A stretch of DNA of 14,081 nucleotides from Spirochaetaceae bacterium (GTDB lineage: Bacteria > Spirochaetota > Spirochaetia > Treponematales > Breznakiellaceae): contig JAITHM010000121.1 of NCBI GenBank assembly GCA_031279965.1, forward strand, positions 1 through 14,081. Direction: 5' to 3'. The position numbers and the translations under genes are program-made. Below are positions 6,842 to 13,710 of the stretch, piece by piece. Each line of letters opens with the position of its first letter. Positions within the stretch are counted from its first letter, which is position 1. The notes under the pieces are model-generated. The model had not been told where the DNA came from. It did no database searches and was given only the letters and a program-made list of their open reading frames with translations.

Positions 6842-8575
6842 ATGCTTGAAGAACTTTCCGTTCGAAACTATGCGCTTGTTGAAAACCTTACGCTGACTTT
6901 TGAAGCGGGGCTGAATATCATTACCGGTGAGACGGGCGCGGGAAAATCAATTATCGTAGGCGCACTGGGTTTTTTATTGGGAGCGAAGGCGGCCGTCGAT
7001 TGTGTGCGAACCGGAGCTGAGGAAGCGGGAGTTTCCGCGGTACTCTTTGTTGTAAAAGAACATCATGATGCAAGGTTGTGGCTTTCAGCAAGAGATATAA
7101 ATCTTGAAGATGGGCGCGTCATAGTGCGCCGTAGTCTTAAAACAACAGGACGCGGTTCAATCTTCATACAAAATATTCCGGTAACCAGGAATGATCTTGC
7201 AGAGTTCATGGCGCTGCTTTTTGACATTCATGGACAGCATGAGCATGAATCGCTTTTGCGTCGTGAAACGCACCGGCAATATCTTGACCGTTTTGCCGCT
7301 CTTGAAAATGAGGTTACTGAATTTAACGCGCGCTTTATTGAACTTGCAGAAAAACGGAAAACAATCGAGGCTGCACAGAGTTCGACACGGGAACGCGAAG
7401 TGCGCATCGAGCTTTTATCATTTGCTGTAGACGAAATTGAAAAAGCGGCGCTGAAATTAGGCGAAAGCCGTGAGCTTGAAGCGGAGGCATCCCGGCTTGC
7501 TTCTTTTGAAAAGCTTGCCGCCGCCATTGAAAATGCCGCCCGTACCCACTTTGAAGACGGCGTATCGGTGTTGAGCCTTTCACGCAAGGCACGTTCTGTG
7601 CTGGAAAATGCCGCCGCGCTTGATATGTCGCTTTCGTCTCTTGAGCAGCGATTTTCAAATCTTTATTTTGAAGCTGATGATCTTGCCGCCGAGCTTCGTT
7701 CTTACCGCGATAAACTTTCGTTCGATCCGGCGCGGCTTGAGGCAGTGGAAGAGCGGCTTTCGCTCATCTATAAATTGAAGAAAAAATATTGCGCCGACAA
7801 GCTTTCTGGTGAAACAAAAGGATTTTCATCGCTGGAAGAGGCGATTTTTGCGTACAGAGATGAAGCTCAGGCGGAAATTGCCGTGCTTTCGGCTTCGGAA
7901 GAAAACCGCGAAAAGCTTAAAACAGAAATTGCCGCGCTGGAAAAGGATGTTACCCTCCGTTCCCGGGCGCTTACTGCACAGCGCACTGCGGCATCGGAAC
8001 GGCTTTCCAGCGAAATAAGCACGATTCTCAAGCGGCTTGGCATGAACGGCGCGCGTTTTGCGGTGCGTCTTGCTCCCAAAGAAAGTGCCGCCGGACGCAT
8101 GCTTCTGGGACCGTACGGTGCAGATGATGTTGAGTTTTTGATTTCGGCAAATACCGGCGAGCCGTTAAAAGAACTTGCCCGTATCGCGTCTGGCGGCGAG
8201 CTTTCGCGTGTTATGCTTGCGATAAAAACGGTGCTTTCCGGCGGCGCGGCAGACTCTTCGCCAGATACGCTTATTTTTGACGAAATTGATACGGGTATAG
8301 GCGGCGAAGTGGCTATTGTTGTAGGGGAAGAACTCGTCAATATCGCGCGTCGTAAACAGGTTTTCTGCATTACACATCTTGCCAGCATTGCCTGCCGCGC
8401 TCATCATCATGTGCTTGTCGAAAAGGTCAGCGATGAACGCCGCACGGTTACCACGGTTCACAGTCTTGGCGCTGATGCCCGCCGTGATGAAATTGCCCGC
8501 CTCCTCTCAGGAGATAAGGGGCCGGTCGCTCTTGCTCATGCCGCAGAACTCCTCGCAAAATACGCACCCGCTTGA
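6842..8575 (+). CDS. recN: DNA repair protein RecN
   Basis: A 577-aa SMC-like ATPase of the double-strand-break repair protein RecN family. The N terminus MLEELSVRNYALVENL followed by Walker A GETGAGKS (residues 29-36) is typical. Residues about 150-380 are two helical coiled-coil stretches around a central region. The C-terminal ATPase half has the ABC signature ASGGELS (449-455), Walker B LIFDEIDTGIGG (from 477) and the switch histidine H512 in CITHLAS. An in-frame ATG exists further upstream (6713) but lies inside xerD and would add 43 residues absent from the family, so the start at 6842 is preferred. There is no Shine-Dalgarno before it. The gene is divergent from xerD. No LexA-type box of correct spacing was found, so SOS control is not supported by this sequence. 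Confidence 0.95.
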   Translation: MLEELSVRNYALVENLTLTFEAGLNIITGETGAGKSIIVGALGFLLGAKAAVDCVRTGAEEAGVSAVLFVVKEHHDARLWLSARDINLEDGRVIVRRSLKTTGRGSIFIQNIPVTRNDLAEFMALLFDIHGQHEHESLLRRETHRQYLDRFAALENEVTEFNARFIELAEKRKTIEAAQSSTREREVRIELLSFAVDEIEKAALKLGESRELEAEASRLASFEKLAAAIENAARTHFEDGVSVLSLSRKARSVLENAAALDMSLSSLEQRFSNLYFEADDLAAELRSYRDKLSFDPARLEAVEERLSLIYKLKKKYCADKLSGETKGFSSLEEAIFAYRDEAQAEIAVLSASEENREKLKTEIAALEKDVTLRSRALTAQRTAASERLSSEISTILKRLGMNGARFAVRLAPKESAAGRMLLGPYGADDVEFLISANTGEPLKELARIASGGELSRVMLAIKTVLSGGAADSSPDTLIFDEIDTGIGGEVAIVVGEELVNIARRKQVFCITHLASIACRAHHHVLVEKVSDERRTVTTVHSLGADARRDEIARLLSGDKGPVALAHAAELLAKYAPA

Positions 8576-8597
8576 CAGCCCGCTCCCGGCCATCCCC

Positions 8598-8625
8598 CCG
8601 AAATCCGAAATCTGGAATCTGGAGA
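8598..8625. repeat. Four-unit 7-nt tandem repeat
   Basis: Units are CCGAAAT, CCGAAAT, CTGGAAT and CTGGAGA. The first two are identical; the third differs from them at two positions. It starts 23 bp after the recN stop and precedes the long inverted repeat. Confidence 0.6.
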
Positions 8626-8667
8626 GACGCGCTCGCCGGCTCGCACGCCTTCGCGGCGGGGTGCAGT

Positions 8668-8788
8668 GGGGCGCGTGGAAATTCGCGCGGGCAAAACCTT
8701 TGGCGGCTAGAGCACCGGCCACGCCAAAGCGTGCGTCCGTAAAGTCCCCGACCAACTAGTTTTGTACGCGCGAATTTCCATGCGCCCC
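8668..8788. repeat. Long imperfect inverted repeat (MITE-like or cruciform)
   Basis: The arms at 8668-8696 and 8760-8788 are 29 nt each and are reverse complements at 26 positions. They start GGGGCGCGTGGAAATTCGCG and end in AAAA. The 63-nt centre has further pairing: TTGG (8700-8703) with CCAA (8752-8755), and a small hairpin ACGC/CAAA/GCGT (8721-8732). A shorter outer pair, CTTCGCG (8649-8655) and CGCGAAG (8820-8826), suggests the element may extend to about 8649-8826. It could be a non-autonomous transposable element, an intergenic palindrome family, or a transcription-ending structure for recN. No target-site duplication was identified. Confidence 0.75.
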
Positions 8789-8854
8789 GAGACGGGAAAG
8801 GCCACGCGACAGCGGCGGGCGCGAAGCCCTCTCCCTCATGATGATGTTTTCCGA

Positions 8855-8860
8855 TAGAAT
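8855..8860 (+). promoter_or_regulatory. Candidate -10 element of galE, leaderless spacing
   Basis: TAGAAT, identical to the hexamer before the EF-G gene, ends 8 nt before the galE ATG. No TTGACA-like -35 is found at 16-18 bp and no Shine-Dalgarno lies between it and the start. Confidence 0.4.
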
Positions 8861-8867
8861 AAGCGTC

Positions 8868-9848
8868 ATGAAAGAAACAATTTTGGTTGCCGGCGGCGCC
8901 GGATATATTGGATCGCACACGGTTCGCGCCCTTTGCGAAGAGGGAATAAATGTTGTTGTAGTGGATAATCTTTCTGAAGGCCACCGTGAAACTGTAGGTG
9001 GTGCGCTTCTTGTCGAGGCTGATATTAACGATGCCGCCGCGCTGGACGCTGTTTTTGCCGAACATACAATCAACGCGGTAATTCATTTTTCTGCCTATGC
9101 CTATGTTGGCGAATCGGTCAGTAATCCGCAAAAATATTATCACAATAATGTTGGCGCAACACTGACACTGCTTGCGGCGATGCTTCGGCACAATGTAAAG
9201 CAGCTTGTATTCTCGTCATCTTGCGCCACGTACGGGAACCCGGTGCGGATTCCAATTGACGAAAGCCATCCGCAAAATCCGGTAAATCCATATGGCACGA
9301 CAAAGTTTATGGTGGAGCGAATCCTTGCTGACTATCACAGCGCCTACGGACTTAACTATATTGCGCTCCGTTACTTTAACGCGGCAGGGGCTCATCCCGA
9401 CGGTAGCATTGGCGAAAGCCACCGCATCGAAACACACCTTATTCCGCTTGCTCTTAAAACCATTACCGGTGAACGGGCTTATATTGAAGTTTTTGGTACT
9501 GATTATGATACGCCGGACGGCACCTGTATTCGTGATTATATTCATGTATGTGATTTGGCCAGCGCCCATTGTGCGGCGCTTCGTGCGCTTGCCGACGGGG
9601 CAGAAAGCCGCTGCATCAATTTAGGAACAGGACAAGGAGCGTCAGTACGCGAAGTGATACACACATGCGAAGAAGTCTGCGGCAAAAAAGTTCCTGTTGT
9701 TTTTTCCGCCCGCCGCCCGGGAGATCCTCCGGTTCTTGTCGCGGCAAACAATCTTGCAAAAACAGTTCTTAAATGGAGCCCTCGTTGGACTACCATCCGC
9801 GAAATTATTGCAAGCGCCTGGAATTGGGAACAACACCGGAATTTTTAG
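8868..9848 (+). CDS. galE: UDP-glucose 4-epimerase
   Basis: A 326-aa short-chain dehydrogenase of the extended SDR family, interconverting UDP-glucose and UDP-galactose (or the N-acetyl forms). The Rossmann NAD-binding motif is GGAGYIGS (residues 9-16). The acidic residue after the second strand is D33 in VVVVDNLSEGH, a GalE pattern. Catalytic residues are S118 (FSSSCATYG), Y142 and K146 (PYGTTK). Other family segments are ALRYFNAAGAHPDG, GTDYDTPDGTCIRDYIHV and CINLGTGQGASV. An upstream in-frame ATG at 8838 would add ten residues ahead of the usual N terminus and is rejected. Whether GlcNAc substrates are accepted cannot be told. The gene converges with the DUF4954 gene and lies near a glycosyltransferase, in keeping with supplying activated sugars for glycan synthesis. 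Confidence 0.95.
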   Translation: MKETILVAGGAGYIGSHTVRALCEEGINVVVVDNLSEGHRETVGGALLVEADINDAAALDAVFAEHTINAVIHFSAYAYVGESVSNPQKYYHNNVGATLTLLAAMLRHNVKQLVFSSSCATYGNPVRIPIDESHPQNPVNPYGTTKFMVERILADYHSAYGLNYIALRYFNAAGAHPDGSIGESHRIETHLIPLALKTITGERAYIEVFGTDYDTPDGTCIRDYIHVCDLASAHCAALRALADGAESRCINLGTGQGASVREVIHTCEEVCGKKVPVVFSARRPGDPPVLVAANNLAKTVLKWSPRWTTIREIIASAWNWEQHRNF

Positions 9849-9860
9849 GGCTTTGCTGTT

Positions 9861-9896
9861 TTGCCGCGAACAGGCTTTAACCTTTTTGGGCGGCAA
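9861..9896. terminator. Possible bidirectional terminator between galE and DUF4954 gene
   Basis: The convergent gap contains a perfect 7-bp inverted repeat, TTGCCGC (9861-9867) and GCGGCAA (9890-9896), separated by 22 nt that include a small AGG/CCT pairing and a CTTTTTGG stretch. No strong T-run follows either side, so intrinsic termination is uncertain, but position and symmetry fit. Confidence 0.4.
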
Positions 9897-9926
9897 GTTC
9901 AAATTTGAGCGTGATTGTTAATCAGA

Positions 9927-12119
9927 TTAAGCATCTTTGGCATGGCGGCAAATAAAGGGATTGTCGTCAAGGGAGCCAAGCACCGCATCGCGCTCGGCGG
10001 CGCTGCGGTACGTGATGTTGCGAAACGGGTCAGTATAATCTTTACGTTTGGTGAGATACACCTGTTCTTTAATATACCTGCGGATGCGTTCACTTTCCGC
10101 CCAGGCATGCTGAAAGTTTTCCTCGTGCAGCACCATCGATGACGCGGGATTTCCTTCAGCATCATAAAGAAAGCGCAGCACTTGTAAGGCATTCGCAGCT
10201 TTATCAGCAGGATACTCGGCCCAGAGCCTGTCGTACTCATCATGAAGCGCCCGCCAGCTTACAATTTTGCCCTCCCGTATTGCCGCCCGTAGCGCTGTCG
10301 CTTTTGCCTGAGGAACAAGCTGTCCACCAAAATTTTCCCACTGAAGGCTGCATGAAGATGTATCAAAACCTTTTATGTTTGCAGGATTACAAGTTTCGTC
10401 CCAATTCTTCAAAGTGCTAACGGCATAATGGAGGAGCATATCGTGATAGGCGCGATATGCTGCGGCAGGCTTCAGAATACGAACATATTGACGTGAACGT
10501 TCAAGCTTACACTCACCTACTTCAAGTATAATGTTTTCACCTGAAGGGCTCGACAGAACCTGTCTACCCGCATGACGAAGCTCTGCATCATCTTTTGAAT
10601 CGTTTACGGTACGTCCCGCCCAGCATTCAATCAAGCCAAGTGCCTGAATGATTTCCGCAACAGTATCGGGGGCCAAGTAATCCATTTCGATGTGCTGGGT
10701 TTTTATCACGCGCTTATCGCGGGTTTTAAACTTCCATGCATTACGTTCAAGCGCGTACATGTTGTGCATCCACCAGTATGCGGGCATAAGCTCCCGGCAG
10801 GAGCCATCAGCACTGTTCGTGAGAAGACTGAAAGGAAGTGGAATGTCAAGTTCACCGGGATAGTTTCCCCGCGTAATAAGCAAAAAAGAAGCAAAGCGGG
10901 AATTGTGTTTTAGCGCACTTGAAAGTCCCGGCCAGAAGCCTCGGCCCGCGATAATTTCGCCGTCGTTGCCCCGGCTGTTATGATTAGAACCAACGGTTGC
11001 TCCCGCGGCAAGATTTGTTTGTCCCATAAGCATTGTCGCAATAAGAAACGAATTGTTGTGATGTTGTTCATGGGCGGGAAAAACAAGATTATTCAGTACT
11101 TCGCAGCAGGAGACTGTTGAGTTATCACCGAGTACTGAATGGATAAGGCGGGCTCCATATTTAAGGCTGCAGTTGCTTCCCAGCACAAAGCGCACCGCCT
11201 TACACCCGTAAAACACGTGGCATCCAGGGCCGATAATGCCGTTTACCAGTTCGACACCTTCGCCAATTTGTATCGGATCGTGACTGGTCGAGCGCAGTGT
11301 CAAATTTTTAAGTTTGTTGGCCCCTTTGATATAGGCGGCATCACCAACATGTACATCTTTTATCGTCCGGCAATGTTTAATCACCGCGCCGTGTCCAACT
11401 ACGCCATACAAGCCGCGCCGGGTATCAGCTCCGTTTTGCGTGATGCGAAAGAGCGCATCCATAAGAGCACGGTCATCGCGGCAGGTTGCCCAAAGGTAGG
11501 CATCGGCGGGGATAAGTTCGGTAAAGGGCAGTATGCTTCGTCCGCCAGTTTCATTGAGCAGGTCAATAGAAATGCGTACCGTCTCATCTTCGCCTTCTTT
11601 GATGATTCCTTCGCCAAATTTTGCATGGTTTGTCGTACTCATCTCGCCGATCGAGCTGAGTATTACTCTGTCGCCAATGATGTAGTGCGAAAGATACCGG
11701 CAGTCATAGATGGCAGGATGATCACCTATATCACAGGATATAATGCGGCTTGACTCGATACCCGAAGGAAGCGCGTAATCATGATGCCGAACAAGGCCTT
11801 CTTTCAGCACGCCGATCCGTATTTTGCCGGCAAAAAAACAATTGCGGATAAGACGCGGATTAAAAGGATCGCATACCCAAAAGTCATCCCAGTGTGGAGA
11901 CCGGCTGCCGCCTGCTTCAAGTTCAAGCTGTTCGGCAGCGGTAATATGCCGGTATGCAGCGCTGCGTTTTTCATGTTGAATATCCGTCGCTGTACCGTCT
12001 GCATAGAGTGCTTCAAGCTGGCTGTCACGCAGATAAAATTCATCTTTACCCGGGGGAACATAAGCACCACGTATAAAACCATAACCAACACATTCCTGCG
12101 GAGTAAATGAGACGCTCAT
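9927..12119 (-). CDS. DUF4954 family protein with left-handed beta-helix repeats
   Basis: A 730-aa protein recognised as DUF4954, a family known from Bacteroidetes and spirochaetes. Residues 56-110 carry the family's N-terminal pattern (YRHITAAEQLELEAGG, then DPFNPRLIRNCFFAGKIRIG). Residues about 90-175 and 240-350 are imperfect hexapeptide repeats of a left-handed beta helix (IGDRVILSSIGE, VHVGDAAYIKG, IIGPGCHVFYG, SVLGDNSTV), a fold of acyltransferases and nucleotidyltransferases. LNETGGR (188-194) and a conserved block at 377-411 (GSNHNSRGNDGE, FWPGLSSALKHNSRFASF) look like candidate active-site regions. The C-terminal 330 residues appear helical. No biochemical function is established that I know of. 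Near galE and a glycosyltransferase, a sugar-nucleotide or acyl-transfer role is plausible inference. No Shine-Dalgarno precedes the ATG; a short upstream ORF overlaps it by ATGA. The gene has its own promoter. Confidence 0.88.
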   Translation of the reverse strand: MSVSFTPQECVGYGFIRGAYVPPGKDEFYLRDSQLEALYADGTATDIQHEKRSAAYRHITAAEQLELEAGGSRSPHWDDFWVCDPFNPRLIRNCFFAGKIRIGVLKEGLVRHHDYALPSGIESSRIISCDIGDHPAIYDCRYLSHYIIGDRVILSSIGEMSTTNHAKFGEGIIKEGEDETVRISIDLLNETGGRSILPFTELIPADAYLWATCRDDRALMDALFRITQNGADTRRGLYGVVGHGAVIKHCRTIKDVHVGDAAYIKGANKLKNLTLRSTSHDPIQIGEGVELVNGIIGPGCHVFYGCKAVRFVLGSNCSLKYGARLIHSVLGDNSTVSCCEVLNNLVFPAHEQHHNNSFLIATMLMGQTNLAAGATVGSNHNSRGNDGEIIAGRGFWPGLSSALKHNSRFASFLLITRGNYPGELDIPLPFSLLTNSADGSCRELMPAYWWMHNMYALERNAWKFKTRDKRVIKTQHIEMDYLAPDTVAEIIQALGLIECWAGRTVNDSKDDAELRHAGRQVLSSPSGENIILEVGECKLERSRQYVRILKPAAAYRAYHDMLLHYAVSTLKNWDETCNPANIKGFDTSSCSLQWENFGGQLVPQAKATALRAAIREGKIVSWRALHDEYDRLWAEYPADKAANALQVLRFLYDAEGNPASSMVLHEENFQHAWAESERIRRYIKEQVYLTKRKDYTDPFRNITYRSAAERDAVLGSLDDNPFICRHAKDA

Positions 12120-12166
12120 GGCAAATTCCCAGTCTGCAAGCCTGCTGCTGTTTTCAAGCTCCTCAT
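12116..12166 (-). CDS. Possible 16-codon leader ORF overlapping the DUF4954 start
   Basis: The peptide is MRSLKTAAGLQTGNLP. Its TGA overlaps the DUF4954 ATG as ATGA, the arrangement typical of translational coupling. Its ATG falls about where transcription from the promoter at 12174-12202 would begin, so it could be read from a leaderless mRNA and would deliver ribosomes to a downstream start that lacks a Shine-Dalgarno. A second ATG at 12172 is in the same frame but upstream of the predicted transcript start. An ORF this short can occur by chance. Confidence 0.3.
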   Translation of the reverse strand: MRSLKTAAGLQTGNLP

Positions 12167-12173
12167 AGGCATT

Positions 12174-12202
12174 AACCTATCCGCAAAAAAATCCGCTGTC
12201 AA
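12174..12202 (-). promoter_or_regulatory. Sigma-70-type promoter for the DUF4954 gene
   Basis: On the minus strand a perfect -35 TTGACA (12197-12202) is followed after exactly 17 bp by TAGGTT (12174-12179), which keeps the first, second and last bases of the -10 consensus. The spacer holds a T7 run. The predicted transcript start is near 12167, 48 nt before the DUF4954 ATG. A 12-bp inverted repeat overlaps the -35. Confidence 0.6.
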
Positions 12203-12207
12203 GACAG
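12196..12207. promoter_or_regulatory. Inverted repeat CTGTC-N2-GACAG over the -35: operator or weak terminator
   Basis: CTGTCAAGACAG has perfect 5-bp arms around two bases. On the minus strand it is followed by CGGA and a T7 run, so for transcripts arriving from the glycosyltransferase gene it could act as a weak terminator; equally it covers the -35 and could be a repressor site. A 2-nt loop is too tight for a stable hairpin without opening pairs, which weakens the terminator reading. Confidence 0.35.
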
Positions 12208-12244
12208 GTTTCTCATTACTAATCCGTGCAAAAAACAAAGGGGG

Positions 12245-13369
12245 CTAAACAATTTCATGGAGAATTTGAAGTGTACGCTCCGCACAGGCATCCCATGAAA
12301 AATTGCGGGCACGCTCAATTCCGGCAGCGCGGCATTGCTGGTACAGCTCAGAATCGGTTGCAAGGGCAACCATTCTATCGGCCATATCTTCAGCATCCAT
12401 CGGGTCAAAATAGAGGGCGGCATGTTCGGCAGTTTCCGGCAGAGCGGCGGCGCGGGCACACGCAACAGGAATGCCTGACGCCATAGCCTCTATCGCACTT
12501 TGACCAAAGCCTTCATAGCGGGATGGGATAACGGCAAAGCTTGCTGAAGCATACAGTCCCGGCAGATTAACTGAAGGAAAATTTCCAGTAAAGAAAATAT
12601 CGTTACGGTGTTTTGATGTATAAGCCGCAGCACGAATTCTGTCGGCTCCGTGATCATCAGAACCGGCAAACACAATGCGATGAGGAAACGCCGTGCGTTC
12701 CTTAAAAATATCAAACGCTTTTATCAGTGTTATATGATTCTTGATAGGATGATGAAGACGCGCCGCATAGAGTATGTACGGGCGTTTAAAGCCAAAAGGC
12801 TGAATAGGTTTTTGTTCGGTGTCTGAGGAATGCGGATAATAAACTGTGTTGTCAATGCCATTAGGAACAACTTCAATTTGCGATTCACGTACCTGTGCAA
12901 CGTCAATAAGTTCCTGTTTGACCCAGGTGCTCACCGCGATAATTCTATCAAGCTGACGCAGTGAATCTGGCAAACAAACCCGCAGTATCGCCCCCAGATG
13001 TTCGCGGGTTTTTCTTGTTCCCCAATATGCAGCCATGTCGTGAACCGTTCCCACTGAAGGGCAGGTAAATTTAAGAGGCAGTCTACGATGAGCGGCGGGG
13101 AAAAAACATACTTCGTACTTCCGCGAAAGAGCAAATTGGGGAAACTTAAAAATATGCCACAGCGTGTTAGCCGTCTTTCCATTTATTTTACCCTGAGAAA
13201 TAAATTCAACTTTTTCAGCTGTTTCGGTAAAAGCATAACGATCAAATTCCCAGCCAAAAAGTTCGTATTTATTTCCCGACGGCGGTATTCGTTTAAGGAT
13301 TTGAGTAAGATACACGCCTACACCCGATACGCCTACATTGCAGGCAAAAGTGTCAACACCTATTTTCAT
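12245..13369 (-). CDS. Family 4 glycosyltransferase (GT-B fold)
   Basis: A 374-aa retaining glycosyltransferase of the GT4 type. The N-terminal half begins MKIGVDTFAC and has a loop VSGVGVYLTQIL where the glycine-rich acceptor/phosphate loop of GT4 enzymes lies, then TVHDMAAYW with H110. The linker carries VSTWVKQELI and VVPNGIDN. The C-terminal donor half has R204 and K210 in YAARLHHPIKN, GNFPSVNLPGLYASASFAVIPS, and the EX7E motif with E286 and E294 in EGFGQSAIE. This set places it among mannosyl-/glucosyl-type GT4 enzymes; donor and acceptor are unknown. GGAA lies 5 nt before the ATG, a weak ribosome site. The DUF4954 gene is 125 bp downstream on the same strand but has its own promoter. 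No signal peptide or transmembrane segment is seen; a cytoplasmic enzyme is expected. Confidence 0.92.
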   Translation of the reverse strand: MKIGVDTFACNVGVSGVGVYLTQILKRIPPSGNKYELFGWEFDRYAFTETAEKVEFISQGKINGKTANTLWHIFKFPQFALSRKYEVCFFPAAHRRLPLKFTCPSVGTVHDMAAYWGTRKTREHLGAILRVCLPDSLRQLDRIIAVSTWVKQELIDVAQVRESQIEVVPNGIDNTVYYPHSSDTEQKPIQPFGFKRPYILYAARLHHPIKNHITLIKAFDIFKERTAFPHRIVFAGSDDHGADRIRAAAYTSKHRNDIFFTGNFPSVNLPGLYASASFAVIPSRYEGFGQSAIEAMASGIPVACARAAALPETAEHAALYFDPMDAEDMADRMVALATDSELYQQCRAAGIERARNFSWDACAERTLQILHEIV

Positions 13370-13643
13370 AAAGCGTTCCGTTCGTAAGAATTTCCCATCA
13401 AGCGTAAAACATTGTTCATTTTATCTGCATTCACTATTTAAGAATTCGGTTGAATAGCCTGCCGATTTAACTAATTTTTTATGTAACAGCCTCAGAAGCA
13501 GGGCTTCACAGGAACAGATAGACAAAAAAGCTTGCTCATAAACAGAAATTGAAAACCATATCCAGCGTCCTGGTTGCTGCAAAATCCTAAAAAATTCCAG
13601 GTGATGTTTGTTTCTGGCCGCCATAACGTCTGTATTTGTAGAC

Positions 13644-13672
13644 TTGATTAAAGAATTAACACATGATAAACT
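13644..13672 (+). promoter_or_regulatory. Sigma-70-type promoter for the methyltransferase gene
   Basis: TTGATT (13644-13649) and TAAACT (13667-13672) are 17 bp apart, each matching consensus at 4 of 6 positions. The predicted transcript start is near 13679, giving a 5' leader of about 32 nt that contains the Shine-Dalgarno. Confidence 0.55.
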
Positions 13673-13698
13673 TATTTCAAGTAGCAGACGCCCATAAC

Positions 13699-13705
13699 AA
13701 GGAGG
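13699..13705 (+). promoter_or_regulatory. Perfect Shine-Dalgarno before the methyltransferase
   Basis: AAGGAGG sits 5 nt before the ATG at 13711. It fixes the start, and it is the only canonical ribosome site in front of any gene in this window. Confidence 0.85.
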
Positions 13706-13710
13706 ATTGC

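Larger units (their letters stand above)
8576..8867. other. GC-rich intergenic region between recN and galE
   Basis: These 292 bp hold no credible gene. Contents are a short tandem repeat, a long inverted repeat and the galE -10 candidate, each listed separately. Its GC-richness and lack of codon structure contrast with the genes on both sides. Open frames across it arise from the inverted repeat: both arms encode the same peptide-like string on opposite strands (WKFARAK / WKFARTK). Confidence 0.7.
13370..13710. other. AT-rich divergent gap without a convincing gene
   Basis: These 341 bp separate the glycosyltransferase from the methyltransferase. A minus-strand open frame at 13421-13624 would encode 67 residues (MAARNKHHLEFFRIL...), but it has no ribosome site, no recognisable domain and an unusual composition, so I do not call it. 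A 5-bp hairpin GAAGC-AGG-GCTTC occurs at 13495-13507 without a T-run. The methyltransferase promoter lies at the right end. On the minus strand TAAAAT occurs about 60 nt before the glycosyltransferase start but lacks a -35 partner. Composition becomes AT-rich here, which may mark the edge of an acquired segment. Confidence 0.55.

Noticed and set aside
6851..6863. GAAC-N5-GTTC resembling a LexA/SOS box at recN
   Set aside because: The Gram-positive box has a 4-nt spacer, and this site is within recN codons 4-8, with no other support.
8448..9191. Minus-strand open frame of 247 aa spanning recN end, the palindrome and galE start
   Set aside because: It crosses a non-coding inverted repeat and two real genes on the other strand; no domain.
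11139..11753. Plus-strand open frame of 204 aa
   Set aside because: Antisense to the beta-helix region of the DUF4954 gene, without a ribosome site or domain.
13421..13624. Minus-strand 67-aa open frame in the AT-rich gap
   Set aside because: No ribosome site, no recognised motif; a degraded gene cannot be excluded but is not supported.
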